DNA of 64,000 nt from Clostridium sp. CAG:710 (GTDB lineage: Bacteria; Bacillota_I; Bacilli_A; RF39; UBA660): assembly GCA_000432595.1 (NCBI GenBank), contig HF996865.1, forward strand, positions 1-64,000, read 5' to 3'. Position numbers and translations under genes: made by a program. Under the pieces are notes generated by a model. The model saw only the letters and a program-made list of their open reading frames with translations, was not told the origin of the DNA and searched no databases. Below, in pieces: positions 26,759 to 37,647 of the stretch (position 1 is its first letter; each line of letters begins with the position of its first letter).

Positions 26759-27679
26759 CTACTTTTTTTTACTTTCTAATCTTTCCTTAACAATATATAT
26801 TGGTCTTTGTTTAACTTGTATATAAGTTCTAGATAAGTATTCTCCAATTACTCCTACTACCATAAATAATAATGAGAATAAGAATAACATAATTAATAAA
26901 ATAACTTTAAACTCACTTACACCTTTAAATAAAGCTACTATAAAATATATAAAGCCAACAAGGAAAGTTACTATTGATATATAAAATGGTGCTCTAAGTG
27001 GTGAAGTTGTAAATGCAACTATTCCATCTATAGCGTAATTAAACAACTTGAAAAAATTCCATTTAGATGTTCCACTATTTCTTTCTTCCACTTCATAAGG
27101 TAAATAATAAGTATTATATCCAACAAAACTAAATATTCCCTTAGAAAATCTATGATATTCACTAAGTTCTAATATTGAATCTACAACCTTTCTTCTAAAA
27201 GTTCTAAAATCACTTGCTCCTTGAACAAAAGGAACTGTTGACATAGAATTAATAACTTTATAAAAAGTATCCTTAAAAAATGTTAATACCTTGCCTTCTT
27301 TTCTAACTTCTTGAAAGGCAGCAACTGAATCAAATTGTTCATTTTCATTTAATATATCAATCATACGCAATATTAATTCTGGTCTTTGTTGTAAATCAGC
27401 ATCAATTATAGTAACTAACTCCCCTTCTGCCTCTTTTAATCCTGCATACATCGCAGCCTCTTTTCCAAAGTTTCTAGAAAAGTTAATAACTTTAATATTC
27501 TGCTTCTTTTGATCAACTATATTAGTTAACCTATCTAAAGTATTGTCACTACTACCATCATTGACAAAAACAATTTCATATTTAATTTTTTTCCCTTTAA
27601 AAACCTTTTGTACTTCTTCATAAAAAAGTTCTACATTACCTTCTTCATTATAACAAGGTACGACTATTGATAAATCCAT
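26759..27679 (-). CDS. GtrB/DPM1-like glycosyltransferase family 2
   Basis: The 306-residue protein has a GT2 domain (SIVVPCYNEEGNV at 4-16, FVNDGSSDNT near 40, the metal-binding IIDADLQQRPE near 95, and QGASDFRTFRR) followed by two C-terminal membrane segments (FYISIVTFLVGFIYFIVALF, LLIMLFLFSLLFMVVGVIGEYL). These transfer a sugar from a nucleotide donor to undecaprenyl phosphate at the inner face of the membrane. The adjacent GtrA gene and the DUF6056 gene complete a typical three-gene glycosylation set. GGGTGATTTAA precedes the ATG. Confidence 0.9.
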   Translation of the reverse strand: MDLSIVVPCYNEEGNVELFYEEVQKVFKGKKIKYEIVFVNDGSSDNTLDRLTNIVDQKKQNIKVINFSRNFGKEAAMYAGLKEAEGELVTIIDADLQQRPELILRMIDILNENEQFDSVAAFQEVRKEGKVLTFFKDTFYKVINSMSTVPFVQGASDFRTFRRKVVDSILELSEYHRFSKGIFSFVGYNTYYLPYEVEERNSGTSKWNFFKLFNYAIDGIVAFTTSPLRAPFYISIVTFLVGFIYFIVALFKGVSEFKVILLIMLFLFSLLFMVVGVIGEYLSRTYIQVKQRPIYIVKERLESKKK

Positions 27680-27692
27680 TTAAATCACCCAC

Positions 27693-29192
27693 TTACTTAT
27701 TTATTATATCATGCCACTCCAAGTAGTCAATAAATTTAAGCTTAACGTTCTCATTTATATTATAAAATGCCTTAAATTTTTTCATATTTTCCTCATCATG
27801 CGGATAAGGATGCTTCATATAATCTTCATATGGTGCTTTAGGTAATAACATAGTAACAGAGTTATTAGCTTTTTCTTTTTTAATATAGTTAGTCATTTTA
27901 TTATCAACATAAAACGCACTAGAAGCTATGATTAAAAGACGTACCATACAAACTAAACTAGAAATTATACAAATATAATTAATAACTTTAATACCCATTT
28001 TAGATTTAAAAAATTTTAGTGTATCATTAACAAGTTCTAAAGCAAACAAACACCAAAAAACATACATAGGATAAAAACATCTAGGAGTTATTGGACTAAG
28101 CGCAAATAAAGGCATAACTAGAAGTATTATACTTCCTAAATAAAACAATAATTTCTTCTTAGAAATTTCAAAGGGTGCCAATAAAATAAATATTATTAGG
28201 AAAACTAAATAAACTAAAGTTAAACAGCCCTCTATAAACATAAAAACCAACTTGAAGGTTTGCCACTCTGGGAAGAACAAAGCTATTAATGAATAAATAG
28301 AATAAAACACAATATAATACAAACTAATACTAAGTAATTTATAATGCTTTATATCTTTTTTATAAATAAACTTTAAAAATAAATACGTTAAACATACAGA
28401 TATTATTACTAGTACAACAACATTATTAGAAACTAAATTATGATATACAGTATAAAAATATCTCTTTATAGATTGCATAATTATTCCACTTCGAGGAACA
28501 CTTCTATAAAAATCTTCACCCTTAACAACATTTAGATAAGCACCATTTTGAAACATAAGAACTGCGCCAACTAAAGTCCCAATAAAATAAGTTACTTGAT
28601 TTATATTTATTTTAATCTCTCTTTTATAACAATAAATTAAACTAACTAAAGAAGCTATAACTATATATATAGTTACATGTTCCATAAATAAACAAGTTAT
28701 AACGCCTAAAACAAACATCAAAAATACTCTTCTTCTATTTAAGATAATACACTTATCATTAAGTATTCCTTTATTTATAAAGATCCATATCAAAACAAAT
28801 ATCATTGGAGGAACGTAATTAGTAAAACCACTTGTCCAATTAACAACCTGCCTAAATAAAGTACGTGGCATAAAAAGTACTAATATTATAGATATTAAGA
28901 ATATAGACAAACTCTTTTTGTTAACAATTTTAAAACTTAGTAAAATTATACTAGTATAAGAAAGACCAAGTGTTAAAGCTCTTATAACTCTATATCTAGT
29001 AAGTAAAATAACAAGTAAATTACCTAAATACCTTCCATTATAATTTGAAAAGAAATTATTTAATCTATCTATTCCAATATAACTACCCCATGCCCAATCA
29101 TCATTTGTATATGGGACTAAATATCCAATAATAGAAAAAAAGAAAAATAGAACTACAACTAAAATTATATTTATGTACTTCTTATTTTTCAT
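27693..29192 (-). CDS. DUF6056-type polytopic membrane protein, probable glycosyltransferase
   Basis: The 499-residue protein has about eleven membrane segments and the start pattern of the DUF6056 family: a first helix, then YTNDDWAWGS with paired aspartates on the outer side, then NGRYLGNLLVILLTR. The Asp pair in the first external loop is the mark of GT-C-type transferases that use lipid-linked sugars. With GtrA and GtrB-like partners it is the natural candidate for the enzyme that adds the sugar to the wall polymer outside the cell. The acceptor is not shown by sequence. Confidence 0.75.
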   Translation of the reverse strand: MKNKKYINIILVVVLFFFFSIIGYLVPYTNDDWAWGSYIGIDRLNNFFSNYNGRYLGNLLVILLTRYRVIRALTLGLSYTSIILLSFKIVNKKSLSIFLISIILVLFMPRTLFRQVVNWTSGFTNYVPPMIFVLIWIFINKGILNDKCIILNRRRVFLMFVLGVITCLFMEHVTIYIVIASLVSLIYCYKREIKININQVTYFIGTLVGAVLMFQNGAYLNVVKGEDFYRSVPRSGIIMQSIKRYFYTVYHNLVSNNVVVLVIISVCLTYLFLKFIYKKDIKHYKLLSISLYYIVFYSIYSLIALFFPEWQTFKLVFMFIEGCLTLVYLVFLIIFILLAPFEISKKKLLFYLGSIILLVMPLFALSPITPRCFYPMYVFWCLFALELVNDTLKFFKSKMGIKVINYICIISSLVCMVRLLIIASSAFYVDNKMTNYIKKEKANNSVTMLLPKAPYEDYMKHPYPHDEENMKKFKAFYNINENVKLKFIDYLEWHDIINK

Positions 29193-29207
29193 TTTTATTC
29201 CCCCTAT

Positions 29208-29966
29208 CTAAACATCTGGATTCCAATCTTTATTGAATACAAAGTTCTCATAATTAAACATATGCTTAAAATCATTTTGAGCATTAATTTGAGAAACATA
29301 AATAGGAATTAATTTTTTTATTTTATTTTTTTGACTTTCACTACTAATAGTAGGCATTCCTTCTATATTTTTTGTATCCCCCTTAGAAACATAATATCCA
29401 AAGTAATACAAAACATCTTTATCCGCAAGTTCTGTAACCATACCACTAGTCATTTTATGATGAACATGTCCATATTCACCTAAAGGATTATGAGTAACTA
29501 TCATCTTCCAGTTTTTATAATTAATTATTTTATCCAAATCTGCCTTTATTTTCTCATGGACCTTTGACCAGTCATCTCTTTTTCCTTTTGTCACATCAGG
29601 ATATCCAAGCATTATGTATTCATCTTTTGTAATAGCCATAGCTTTTTTAAACTCTTCTACTCTTCTCTTTACAGGACCACATGTTATACATACTACTAAA
29701 TAATCATCCTCAAGTAAATGTGCTCCACCCCAAAATGATTCATCATCAGGATGTGCAACTATCATTAATTTATCTATTCCCTTATATTTTTCGTCTTTAG
29801 CTTTGCTACTATCTTCATTACTTTCTTTTTCTGTTTTAATCTCTTTCTTAACTGGTTCACTAACAACACTTTTATTATTAATATTGTCAAAAATGTTGGA
29901 AATAATACTTACACTAATAATAGGAACTAACAACATCAAAAAAACAGCATAATATTTTTTAAACAT
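29208..29966 (-). CDS. PIG-L/LmbE family deacetylase, membrane-anchored
   Basis: The 252-residue protein has an N-terminal hydrophobic anchor (YAVFLMLLVPIISVSII), a linker rich in Lys/Glu, then a PIG-L deacetylase domain: MIVAHPDDESFWGG (zinc ligands His and Asp), and THNPLGEYGHVHH near residue 160 with the other ligands. Such enzymes remove the N-acetyl group of GlcNAc units, here probably outside the membrane on a wall glycan. AAGGTG supports the ATG at 29966; a GTG three codons earlier overlaps that site. It sits in the teichoic-acid/glycosylation block. Confidence 0.83.
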   Translation of the reverse strand: MFKKYYAVFLMLLVPIISVSIISNIFDNINNKSVVSEPVKKEIKTEKESNEDSSKAKDEKYKGIDKLMIVAHPDDESFWGGAHLLEDDYLVVCITCGPVKRRVEEFKKAMAITKDEYIMLGYPDVTKGKRDDWSKVHEKIKADLDKIINYKNWKMIVTHNPLGEYGHVHHKMTSGMVTELADKDVLYYFGYYVSKGDTKNIEGMPTISSESQKNKIKKLIPIYVSQINAQNDFKHMFNYENFVFNKDWNPDV

Positions 29967-29980
29967 ACCAATCACCTTAC

Positions 29981-31093
29981 TTACATAAACTTAAATATAA
30001 AATCTACTAAATTACTAGTGCATTTTCCTTCATTTAGTTCAATATATTTATCCCTAAATCCTTCTACTCTATCTAAATCAAATTGATTATTCTCAATTGA
30101 ATTAACTATTTCTTTTGCATCATCTGTTATAATACCAGGCATTTCTTCCTTATAGTTAATATAAAAGTTTCTTCTTCTATAATATTTATCATAATCATAA
30201 CAATAAAAGAAAAGAGGCTTTTCTAATATTGAAGCTTCAAAAACTATCGCAGAATAATCAGTAATAACATAATCCCCCATAGTAATCATATCAATTGATG
30301 AAAAATATTTATCACATATAACTCTCTCATCCTTAATCTTAATATTAGATAATGGATGAGGCTTAACTATAAGATTATACTTTGAATAATCAATACAATT
30401 TATTAGTTCATTAATTTTATCTATATCTTCCATACCTTTTCTAAAAGTAGGAACATATATAATATTTTTTTTGCTTTTACATTGTGGATATTTTTTAATG
30501 ACTTTTTTTATAACTTCTTTTTTACGCTTTTTATCAGTCAAATAATCAACTCTAGGTAAAGGCATAACAATAACTCTATTTATATCATATCCAAATGCAT
30601 CTTTAAAATACCTTCTTGTATTACTGCTACTAGTAAGTATATAATCATAATTTTTATGCATCTTCATGACTTTAGATAACTTAGAACTAGTACCTTCTTC
30701 ACTATCAATTATACTAAGACCAAATTTTTTAAATGCACCTAACGCATGCCACATCTGTATTATAGTAGTATTTTTTTTCTTTTTCAATACACTAGCACAA
30801 ATACAATATCCATCTAAAATTATAACCTTACTAGTAGACAAATAATACATTTGCTTAAACATATGAAAAAAGTATTTAACTTTTGAAGCAAGACCTTTTT
30901 CTATTTTTTTACATAGTACAACAACATCAATAGATGAATCACGCTTTTTTATTTCCTTTTCCAATAAAGAAATATCATCACTTTTTTTATTGCTTTGTCT
31001 TGATATAAAAGTTATTCTTTTTCTTTGTGGAAATAATTTTATAAAGAAATATATAATATTTAAAACTAATATTCCAAATTTAACTAAAATCAT
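29981..31093 (-). CDS. TagF-like CDP-alditol phosphotransferase family protein (1 of 4)
   Basis: This family polymerises or primes poly(glycerol or ribitol phosphate) chains of wall teichoic acid from CDP-alditols at the inner membrane face. The 370-residue protein has the motif MWHALGAFKKFGL near 125, YVPTFRKGMED near 210, KPHPL near 235, and TDYSAIVFEASILEKPLFFY near 290. It shows a membrane-associating hydrophobic N-terminus (VKFGILVLNIIYFFIKLF). It is more divergent from the other three copies here (HALGAFKKFG against HAMGAFKRVGYSR and HGPGAFKKMGYSR) and probably has a different substrate or chain position. Confidence 0.82.
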   Translation of the reverse strand: MILVKFGILVLNIIYFFIKLFPQRKRITFISRQSNKKSDDISLLEKEIKKRDSSIDVVVLCKKIEKGLASKVKYFFHMFKQMYYLSTSKVIILDGYCICASVLKKKKNTTIIQMWHALGAFKKFGLSIIDSEEGTSSKLSKVMKMHKNYDYILTSSSNTRRYFKDAFGYDINRVIVMPLPRVDYLTDKKRKKEVIKKVIKKYPQCKSKKNIIYVPTFRKGMEDIDKINELINCIDYSKYNLIVKPHPLSNIKIKDERVICDKYFSSIDMITMGDYVITDYSAIVFEASILEKPLFFYCYDYDKYYRRRNFYINYKEEMPGIITDDAKEIVNSIENNQFDLDRVEGFRDKYIELNEGKCTSNLVDFIFKFM

Positions 31094-31102
31094 AACATTC
31101 TC

Positions 31103-32245
31103 CTACTTATTATCCATAAAATACTTAACAACCCTTTTAGTTGATTTACCATCACAAGAAGAACAAAAGTAATTATAAAAACTATCAAGTTTACCTAAAT
31201 CAACCTTTGCAGTTTTAATTTCTTTTAAAAGAGAATTAAAATTTTTAACAACTGGCCCATATGTATATTTAGATAATGGATAATAAAAATCTCTACTCTT
31301 TTTATATTCATCTAAATCCGGAGTATAGAATATAACAGGCTTTTTAAAGAAAGAATACTCAAATATAACAGATGAATAATCAGTTATTAATATATCAGTA
31401 ATAAACAAGATATCATTTATTTCCCTCTCACTTGTCATATCAATATAAAATGAATCCTTTTCAATTTTATAAATAGGTCTATTTTTTATAAAAGGATGAA
31501 GCTTTATTATACAAACATATTCATCACTAAAAGTATCACTAAACCTCTTAAAGTCAAACCAATCAAAATTATAATGAGCAGCTTTTTGACCAGCACCTCT
31601 AAAAGTAGGCGCAAATAATATAACCTTTTTATCCTTTAAAACAGGATACTTTTTATAATATGTATTTTTTACTTTATCAGCATATTTTTTATCAAAGAAT
31701 ATATCAGTTCTAGGAATTCCTAAAGCATGAACTTTATCAATAGAAATACCAAAAGCTTCAGCATAATCTTTTCTAATATTTTCACTGCTTACAATAGCAC
31801 CAGTATAATTCTTATGCGTTAGTGAGTTCTTAGCAGGACCCCCATCCTTATCTAATCTACTATAACCAACTCTTTTAAAAGCTCCCATCGCATGCCATAA
31901 CTGTATAAGATTTGTTCCTTTTCTAAGTTTTAATGCATAAATAATAGGATAAAAATCATCTAAATAAATATACTTTGAAGTTGAAATAAGATACATTAAT
32001 CTAATACTTTGACTAAATGTATATCTAACTTTAAGACTTGATTTAAGCATCAAGTTAATATCATATTTGTTTTTCTTCTTTATCTCATCATAAACAAACT
32101 TAAAATTACCAGTTAAAGAGGCACGTGAAGCCGATAAGAATAACACTCTATCATCATTTAATCTGTTAAAGAAACAGAAAATTTTATATAAAATTATATA
32201 AAATATCTGTCTTACTCTTTGTAAAAATGGTTTTAAAACATTCAT
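31103..32245 (-). CDS. TagF-like CDP-alditol phosphotransferase family protein (2 of 4)
   Basis: The protein of about 380 residues has LWHAMGAFKRVGYSRLDKD near 125, FAPTFRGAGQK near 210, IKLHPFIKNR, and ITDYSSVIFEYSFFKKPVIFY near 285, all TagF/TarL-family marks with the catalytic histidines. Together with tarI in this locus this suggests a ribitol-phosphate or mixed polymer. The ATG at 32245 is chosen; the frame also has an upstream TTG at 32260, and neither start has a strong ribosome site. It begins 19 bases after the stop of the large fusion gene. Confidence 0.85.
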   Translation of the reverse strand: MNVLKPFLQRVRQIFYIILYKIFCFFNRLNDDRVLFLSASRASLTGNFKFVYDEIKKKNKYDINLMLKSSLKVRYTFSQSIRLMYLISTSKYIYLDDFYPIIYALKLRKGTNLIQLWHAMGAFKRVGYSRLDKDGGPAKNSLTHKNYTGAIVSSENIRKDYAEAFGISIDKVHALGIPRTDIFFDKKYADKVKNTYYKKYPVLKDKKVILFAPTFRGAGQKAAHYNFDWFDFKRFSDTFSDEYVCIIKLHPFIKNRPIYKIEKDSFYIDMTSEREINDILFITDILITDYSSVIFEYSFFKKPVIFYTPDLDEYKKSRDFYYPLSKYTYGPVVKNFNSLLKEIKTAKVDLGKLDSFYNYFCSSCDGKSTKRVVKYFMDNK

Positions 32246-32263
32246 AATATCGCCACACAATCA

Positions 32264-34912
32264 TTATAACTTTTTGTTTAACTTCATTATTTCTTTATAA
32301 ACTCTTTGACTATTCTTATTATCCCTATAAAAGAAGAAATTCTTCATTCTTTTTTCATATTTTTTATCTAATTTACATCCTGATTTTATTAATTTGATAA
32401 TTTCATCTAAGAAACTATCATAATCCTTACAATTTGGACCAAATCCATGCTTATCATAATCAAAGTATCCCTTATTATAATAGTGAACATCAAAAATATG
32501 GTCAAAATCAAAGTTAGCATATATAACAGGTTTATTTAAATATGCAAAATCACACGCAGCAGATGAATAATCTGTAACTAAGAATTTTGAAGTTACTGTT
32601 TCATATTGAGAATTAACATCAATTGCGAATTCAACATATTCATTACCAACAAAATCATGGAACTGTGCCCTAAAACTTGGATGAATACAGAATTTTACTT
32701 TAAGTCCAGATTCTTTTAATACATCTAAGAATCTAGGATCAGAGAATAATCTCTTATAGAACAAGAAATATTCACTTTCCTTAAACTTTGGATTGTATTG
32801 TCTATGTTGACTTCCAGGTATTACAGGTCCTGTTAGAGTACTCCTCCAACTAGGCATAAATAAAATTTTATTTTCTTCTTTCTCTTTCATATTCATCAAG
32901 TTATCATATCTTGGCATACCAGTTTTAATTATTTGATCAGGTTCAAAGAAATATTTATCATCAAGTAGGCTTTCATATTCCATTGGACTTGTCGCAACAT
33001 TTAATGCAAAGTTCTTGTTTATTCTGTTTAACCACAAAGAAGAATCATGAAGTAAAATTCCGTGTGTTAAATATACATATTTAAATCTATAAAAATCTAC
33101 ATAATAATTACGTTTTTTACCAAATTCATTATTTACATATCCATCAGCATGAGAAGATATTAAGAATTTAGCATGAAGAAATAACATCTTATATTTTAAT
33201 CCATGATAAGCAACTACTCTTCCATATTCCTGCATCCTCTTATAATCCAAAGAAGACTTCTCTACTGCAAAATAAGTTTTAATCTTCTTATCTTTATTTG
33301 TCTTATTAAAGTATTTAAATAATACCTCAGCACTATCTCCTGCCATAAACTCTCTATCAGCAAATAAGAATATATTTTTACTCATAAATGGTTTAGTTAA
33401 CCAATATAGAGTTCTAATAACACCTACTTTAGGTTGACGAACAAAAATCCTAGCAAGATAATTTAATTCTCTACCGATAACAGATAATATAGATGGATTC
33501 TTTCTTATATTTATTTGATTCTTATCCTTATTTTGAGTAAATAAATACTTCTTTTCATAATAATAAGCATTTTTCCTACCACTTAATCTTGAAAAATGAA
33601 CAAGCTTATTATTTAATTTATATCTTACACCATCAATTTCTAAATAAAACTTGATTACTCCACCATCTTTAACATTAATTATTGTTTTGTACTCACGTTT
33701 ATTCATATCTACATTTAAATCTGTTGTTGATGGTGATTTTCTTAAAATAGTAGGAAGTTTAGTGAATACCCCATTATATTCATAATATATATTAAATTCG
33801 CCAATATAACTTACATTTCCAATAATAAGAAGGTCATTGTCATTTTTCATTTCAAAAATCTCAATACTATTAGCTATTTTACCCACTTCATCAACCAAAA
33901 CATTATTAACATAAAATAAGTTATCTTTTATACTAATCTTTTTACTTAAGTTTTTATCATATTTAAGAAAATATGCTTCTAGTTTTTCATATATTCCTAT
34001 ATTTCTTTGTTCTGCGATTACCGTATCATCAATATAAGACATTAAATATCTCAAGTTTGTCCTGTACATTTCTTTTTGTTCAAGAGTTAGTGCGGCTTTG
34101 ATTCCACTTTTAATTCTCCATTGTAATTCATACATTATAAAATATTGAACATAAGGAATTACCTTACCAAATTTTTCCATAGACAACTTAATAAGATATT
34201 TATGAGCATATTCAATAGTATCTGTATACCAATAAACTTTAGTTTTAGATCCTTGTATAGCAGAACTTTGATCTTCTCTTTTCCTATAATTATAATTAGA
34301 AGAAGAAATTATTCCGTACTTTAACTTATTTAATATAATTTGATATAAAACCTTTGTATCCTCACAAATTCTAAGTCTAGAATCAAAAGGATCAACAGGA
34401 ATAGCTTCTCTACGAATAACTGATGTATTAACGTGTAATACAATAGAAGAAGGTTCTTCATTAACATCAACAATTCCATCACGAGTAAATTTATAATCTA
34501 ATGCGTGATACCCAGTACTCTTTTCAAAAAACTTTAATCTAAATGCAACTAAATCAACAGAAAGGTTGGAATCCAAAAATTTAACAGCTTTTTCATATAC
34601 ATTTCTATCCCAAATATCATCACTATCAAAAAAATTAACATACTTACCTGTTGCATGTTTTAAACCATTATTTCTTGCAGAACTTACTCCTGCATTTTCT
34701 TGTTTTATATAAACCACATTATCAGGATACTTTTCCTTATATTTTAAACAAATCTCTTCAGAATTATCCGGAGAACCATCATTTACTAAAATCATTTGAA
34801 TATTATCAAATCCAATAGTTTGATTAACAACACTTTCTATAGTTTCCTCCAAATATTTTTCTACATTATAAACAGGAATTATAACTGATATTTTGTACTC
34901 TTTTTTCTTCAT
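32264..34912 (-). CDS. GT2 glycosyltransferase fused to a TagF-like phosphotransferase (3 of 4)
   Basis: The 882-residue protein joins two enzymes. Residues about 1-300 are a GT-A family 2 glycosyltransferase (ISVIIPVYNVEKYLEETI, VNDGSPDNSEEI, NFFDSDDIWDRNVY). A beta-rich middle of about 180 residues follows (ISIKDNLFYVNNV to FYLEIDGVRYKLNNKL). Residues about 520-882 are a TagF-like CDP-alditol transferase (THGILLHDSSLWLN, FMPSWRSTLTG, IHPSFRAQF, TDYSSAACDFAYLNKPVIYA). One protein could thus both decorate and extend the wall polymer. Family members with a similar layout occur in Gram-positive wall loci. Confidence 0.88.
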   Translation of the reverse strand: MKKKEYKISVIIPVYNVEKYLEETIESVVNQTIGFDNIQMILVNDGSPDNSEEICLKYKEKYPDNVVYIKQENAGVSSARNNGLKHATGKYVNFFDSDDIWDRNVYEKAVKFLDSNLSVDLVAFRLKFFEKSTGYHALDYKFTRDGIVDVNEEPSSIVLHVNTSVIRREAIPVDPFDSRLRICEDTKVLYQIILNKLKYGIISSSNYNYRKREDQSSAIQGSKTKVYWYTDTIEYAHKYLIKLSMEKFGKVIPYVQYFIMYELQWRIKSGIKAALTLEQKEMYRTNLRYLMSYIDDTVIAEQRNIGIYEKLEAYFLKYDKNLSKKISIKDNLFYVNNVLVDEVGKIANSIEIFEMKNDNDLLIIGNVSYIGEFNIYYEYNGVFTKLPTILRKSPSTTDLNVDMNKREYKTIINVKDGGVIKFYLEIDGVRYKLNNKLVHFSRLSGRKNAYYYEKKYLFTQNKDKNQINIRKNPSILSVIGRELNYLARIFVRQPKVGVIRTLYWLTKPFMSKNIFLFADREFMAGDSAEVLFKYFNKTNKDKKIKTYFAVEKSSLDYKRMQEYGRVVAYHGLKYKMLFLHAKFLISSHADGYVNNEFGKKRNYYVDFYRFKYVYLTHGILLHDSSLWLNRINKNFALNVATSPMEYESLLDDKYFFEPDQIIKTGMPRYDNLMNMKEKEENKILFMPSWRSTLTGPVIPGSQHRQYNPKFKESEYFLFYKRLFSDPRFLDVLKESGLKVKFCIHPSFRAQFHDFVGNEYVEFAIDVNSQYETVTSKFLVTDYSSAACDFAYLNKPVIYANFDFDHIFDVHYYNKGYFDYDKHGFGPNCKDYDSFLDEIIKLIKSGCKLDKKYEKRMKNFFFYRDNKNSQRVYKEIMKLNKKL

Positions 34913-34986
34913 TATATTGCCTCCAACTTTAACTTATCATGTTACAAATAAATTATATCAAATACCATCATATTTATCAACGTATA

Positions 34987-37617
34987 TTACGTAAGAGTTC
35001 TCTTCTTATCATAATAACAAAGTATACCAAATGCAATGAAACCAACAATTGTTGCAAAAGAACAAGCCTCTTTAAATGGCTCATTATACTTATATTCAAT
35101 AACATGTTCACCGCTAGGTAAAGCTATAGATAAAAATGATTTATCTGTAGCGAATGTATTCACCCGTTTACCATCTACTAACACATTCCATCCCTTAGAA
35201 TAACCTGTGGAAAGTTGTAATATGCCATCAACATCATTATTAATTTTACCCTTTATGTAACCATCCTTCCAGTCTTCTATTTCAAACTTGTTTTTTGATA
35301 AGGTTTCAATTTTCTCTGAATATGAATCCATAGAAACTGCATAAACTTCTATACTTGAGACCTTATATTCTCTATCTTTTCTTGCATCAATTACTATTTT
35401 ATTACTATCATTTGAAGAGACATATCCCAAGTTTAATAATAATTCAGGAATTTCTTGGTAATAAGCAGAAACAAATTTATTTGCGAAACTTTTTGTATTA
35501 ACAACATCATCTCTTACCGCCGTAATATCATAACTATAAGATCCATCATATGATTTTAATATTTCAAAGCCAACTATATTTACAAAAATATTAGAATTTG
35601 AAACTCCATCACAATCAAGTTCAAAATGTGAGTTATTCCTATCTCTATCAGTAATCTTACAATCAAGCTTTTTAATATTATCAATGTTAGGCATATTATT
35701 ATTAATATCTAATTCACCTACTACATCCTTACTTTTTATAGAAACAGTAGATAAATTGGACTCTTCCTTATATAATGGATCTAACTTATTATAATCTTTT
35801 TCTAAAACATAATTATCATAAAAAATAAACGGAGAAAGATAATATTTATTCTTTAAAACAAGTGTATTACCATTGTTAAAATCCATATAATCATAATATC
35901 CATATGGAACCTTTTCTAAATTGCTTTTATCAACAATAAAGTATTTACCACCCAATATATTAGTAGCAATAGTCCTATTGTCAAAATTTCCAATACTATT
36001 ACTTGTACGTCTAACAGAATTATTTAAATCCTTACTATAATTAACTTGAGCTCCATTAACAAGTGAAAGATAGGAATCAAAACTATTATAATTATAGAGA
36101 ATAGATAAATTTCCATATGAATTAGGATACTTGCTAATTCTATAGAAACCATCATCAGACTCTTTTATTTTATCAATAATCTTATCAAAGTCATTAAAAG
36201 AACCACCAGACTCTTTATAAACATAATCTAAATTTTTATATTGTAAAAACCACTTAGAATATCTATAACCATGTGAACTATAATAATATAAACCATTAAA
36301 TGTAACATTAAGACAAACAACTATTAAAAGTGCATATTTAGAAATTTTATTTATCTTAAACCTATAATTTAAAATAAATATAGCTAATATTAAAAGTGCA
36401 AACAATAATTCCATTTTATATTCAAATTTATCTAGAGAATAACTAAATTTAAAATAAAGTGCGAAATATATTAATGTAGTAAAAGACATAAGTATAATTT
36501 CTTTAATAGAAAACTCTATATTATCTTTTAATGCACATGGTATAAACCAAGCAAGTAAAAATATAAATGTAAATATCCACCTATTAGATGGAAAAGAAAG
36601 TCCATTCATTATTGAACCAAAAATTGGAAACAACAACATTATAAACATAATGATAAATAGCACCACTTCTTTTTTATGTTCTTTATAGTTCTTAAAAATA
36701 ATCGGTATTAAAATAATAACTAAAGAAGAAACTCCTATCTGTATCCAAAAATCATAAGACTTAACTATAGTAAATGTTCTAATAAAGTCATAATAATATT
36801 GAATTGGATACAACCCAGTTAAAGTATTTCTATTTAAGGAAGTCATATTTAAAAAAGTGTATACAACAGGAATAAGAAGAGAGCTGGCCATTAAAAATGC
36901 AATAGCAAAGCAAATGAAAGCTTTTAATACAAGTATAAAGAATTCTTTAATGCTCTTTTGCTTAACATCAAAAATATACATAACTAAAGCATATAATATT
37001 CCCATAACAAACATTATATATGAAAAATAAAAATTAGATAATAAACAAAAGAAAAATATAACTGTAAGAAAAACTTTTTTATCTTCTCTAATAAGTTTTT
37101 CAATCCCTATAATAAGAAGAGGAAATAATATCATAGGATTAGTAAAATAAGGATGCCTTGCAGATGCAAAAATAATAAAACTACAAAAAGTATATATAAT
37201 CGCACTAAGTAAGCTTTTATAATTAGAAACATTTTTATATTTACAATAACATAACATACTAATTCCAACAAAGAATATTCTAACTATAATCAAAAAAGAA
37301 TATACAAAAGGATATGCACTTTTTGGAAACAATAATCCAATATATGCAAAAACATCACCAATAATATAATAAGCATATTGTGCAATTACATTTTCTCCTA
37401 GTCCTATACTCCATTTAAAAGTACTAAAACCATTCCCCAGCAAAAAATTCTTTAAACTAGATATATAATCACAAAAAATAATATAATGTTGTCTACTACC
37501 ATCATCATCTAATATAAGGCTTCTACCATTAGAATAAAATGGGTAAAATATAATTAAACTAATTATAGTAAAAAGTATAGTATAACAAATAAATAATTTA
37601 ACTTTTTTCTTCTTCAT
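34987..37617 (-). CDS. YfhO-family polytopic membrane protein
   Basis: About 876 residues: an N-terminal basic start, about 13 membrane segments in the first 480 residues, a large extracytoplasmic domain of about 350 residues, and a last membrane segment near the C-terminus (EACSFATIVGFIAFGILCYY) followed by KKRTLT. The LILDDDGSRQHYIIF loop after the first helix is a GT-C-like acidic site, and the C-terminal GWNVLVDGKRVNTFATDKSFLSIALPSGEHVIEYKY is a YfhO mark. YfhO proteins glycosylate lipoteichoic acid in other Bacillota. GGAGGATACAT supports the ATG at 37617 rather than one five codons earlier. Confidence 0.85.
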   Translation of the reverse strand: MKKKKVKLFICYTILFTIISLIIFYPFYSNGRSLILDDDGSRQHYIIFCDYISSLKNFLLGNGFSTFKWSIGLGENVIAQYAYYIIGDVFAYIGLLFPKSAYPFVYSFLIIVRIFFVGISMLCYCKYKNVSNYKSLLSAIIYTFCSFIIFASARHPYFTNPMILFPLLIIGIEKLIREDKKVFLTVIFFFCLLSNFYFSYIMFVMGILYALVMYIFDVKQKSIKEFFILVLKAFICFAIAFLMASSLLIPVVYTFLNMTSLNRNTLTGLYPIQYYYDFIRTFTIVKSYDFWIQIGVSSLVIILIPIIFKNYKEHKKEVVLFIIMFIMLLFPIFGSIMNGLSFPSNRWIFTFIFLLAWFIPCALKDNIEFSIKEIILMSFTTLIYFALYFKFSYSLDKFEYKMELLFALLILAIFILNYRFKINKISKYALLIVVCLNVTFNGLYYYSSHGYRYSKWFLQYKNLDYVYKESGGSFNDFDKIIDKIKESDDGFYRISKYPNSYGNLSILYNYNSFDSYLSLVNGAQVNYSKDLNNSVRRTSNSIGNFDNRTIATNILGGKYFIVDKSNLEKVPYGYYDYMDFNNGNTLVLKNKYYLSPFIFYDNYVLEKDYNKLDPLYKEESNLSTVSIKSKDVVGELDINNNMPNIDNIKKLDCKITDRDRNNSHFELDCDGVSNSNIFVNIVGFEILKSYDGSYSYDITAVRDDVVNTKSFANKFVSAYYQEIPELLLNLGYVSSNDSNKIVIDARKDREYKVSSIEVYAVSMDSYSEKIETLSKNKFEIEDWKDGYIKGKINNDVDGILQLSTGYSKGWNVLVDGKRVNTFATDKSFLSIALPSGEHVIEYKYNEPFKEACSFATIVGFIAFGILCYYDKKRTLT

Positions 37618-37647
37618 ATGTATCCTCCTCATGTAAAATTCATCTAA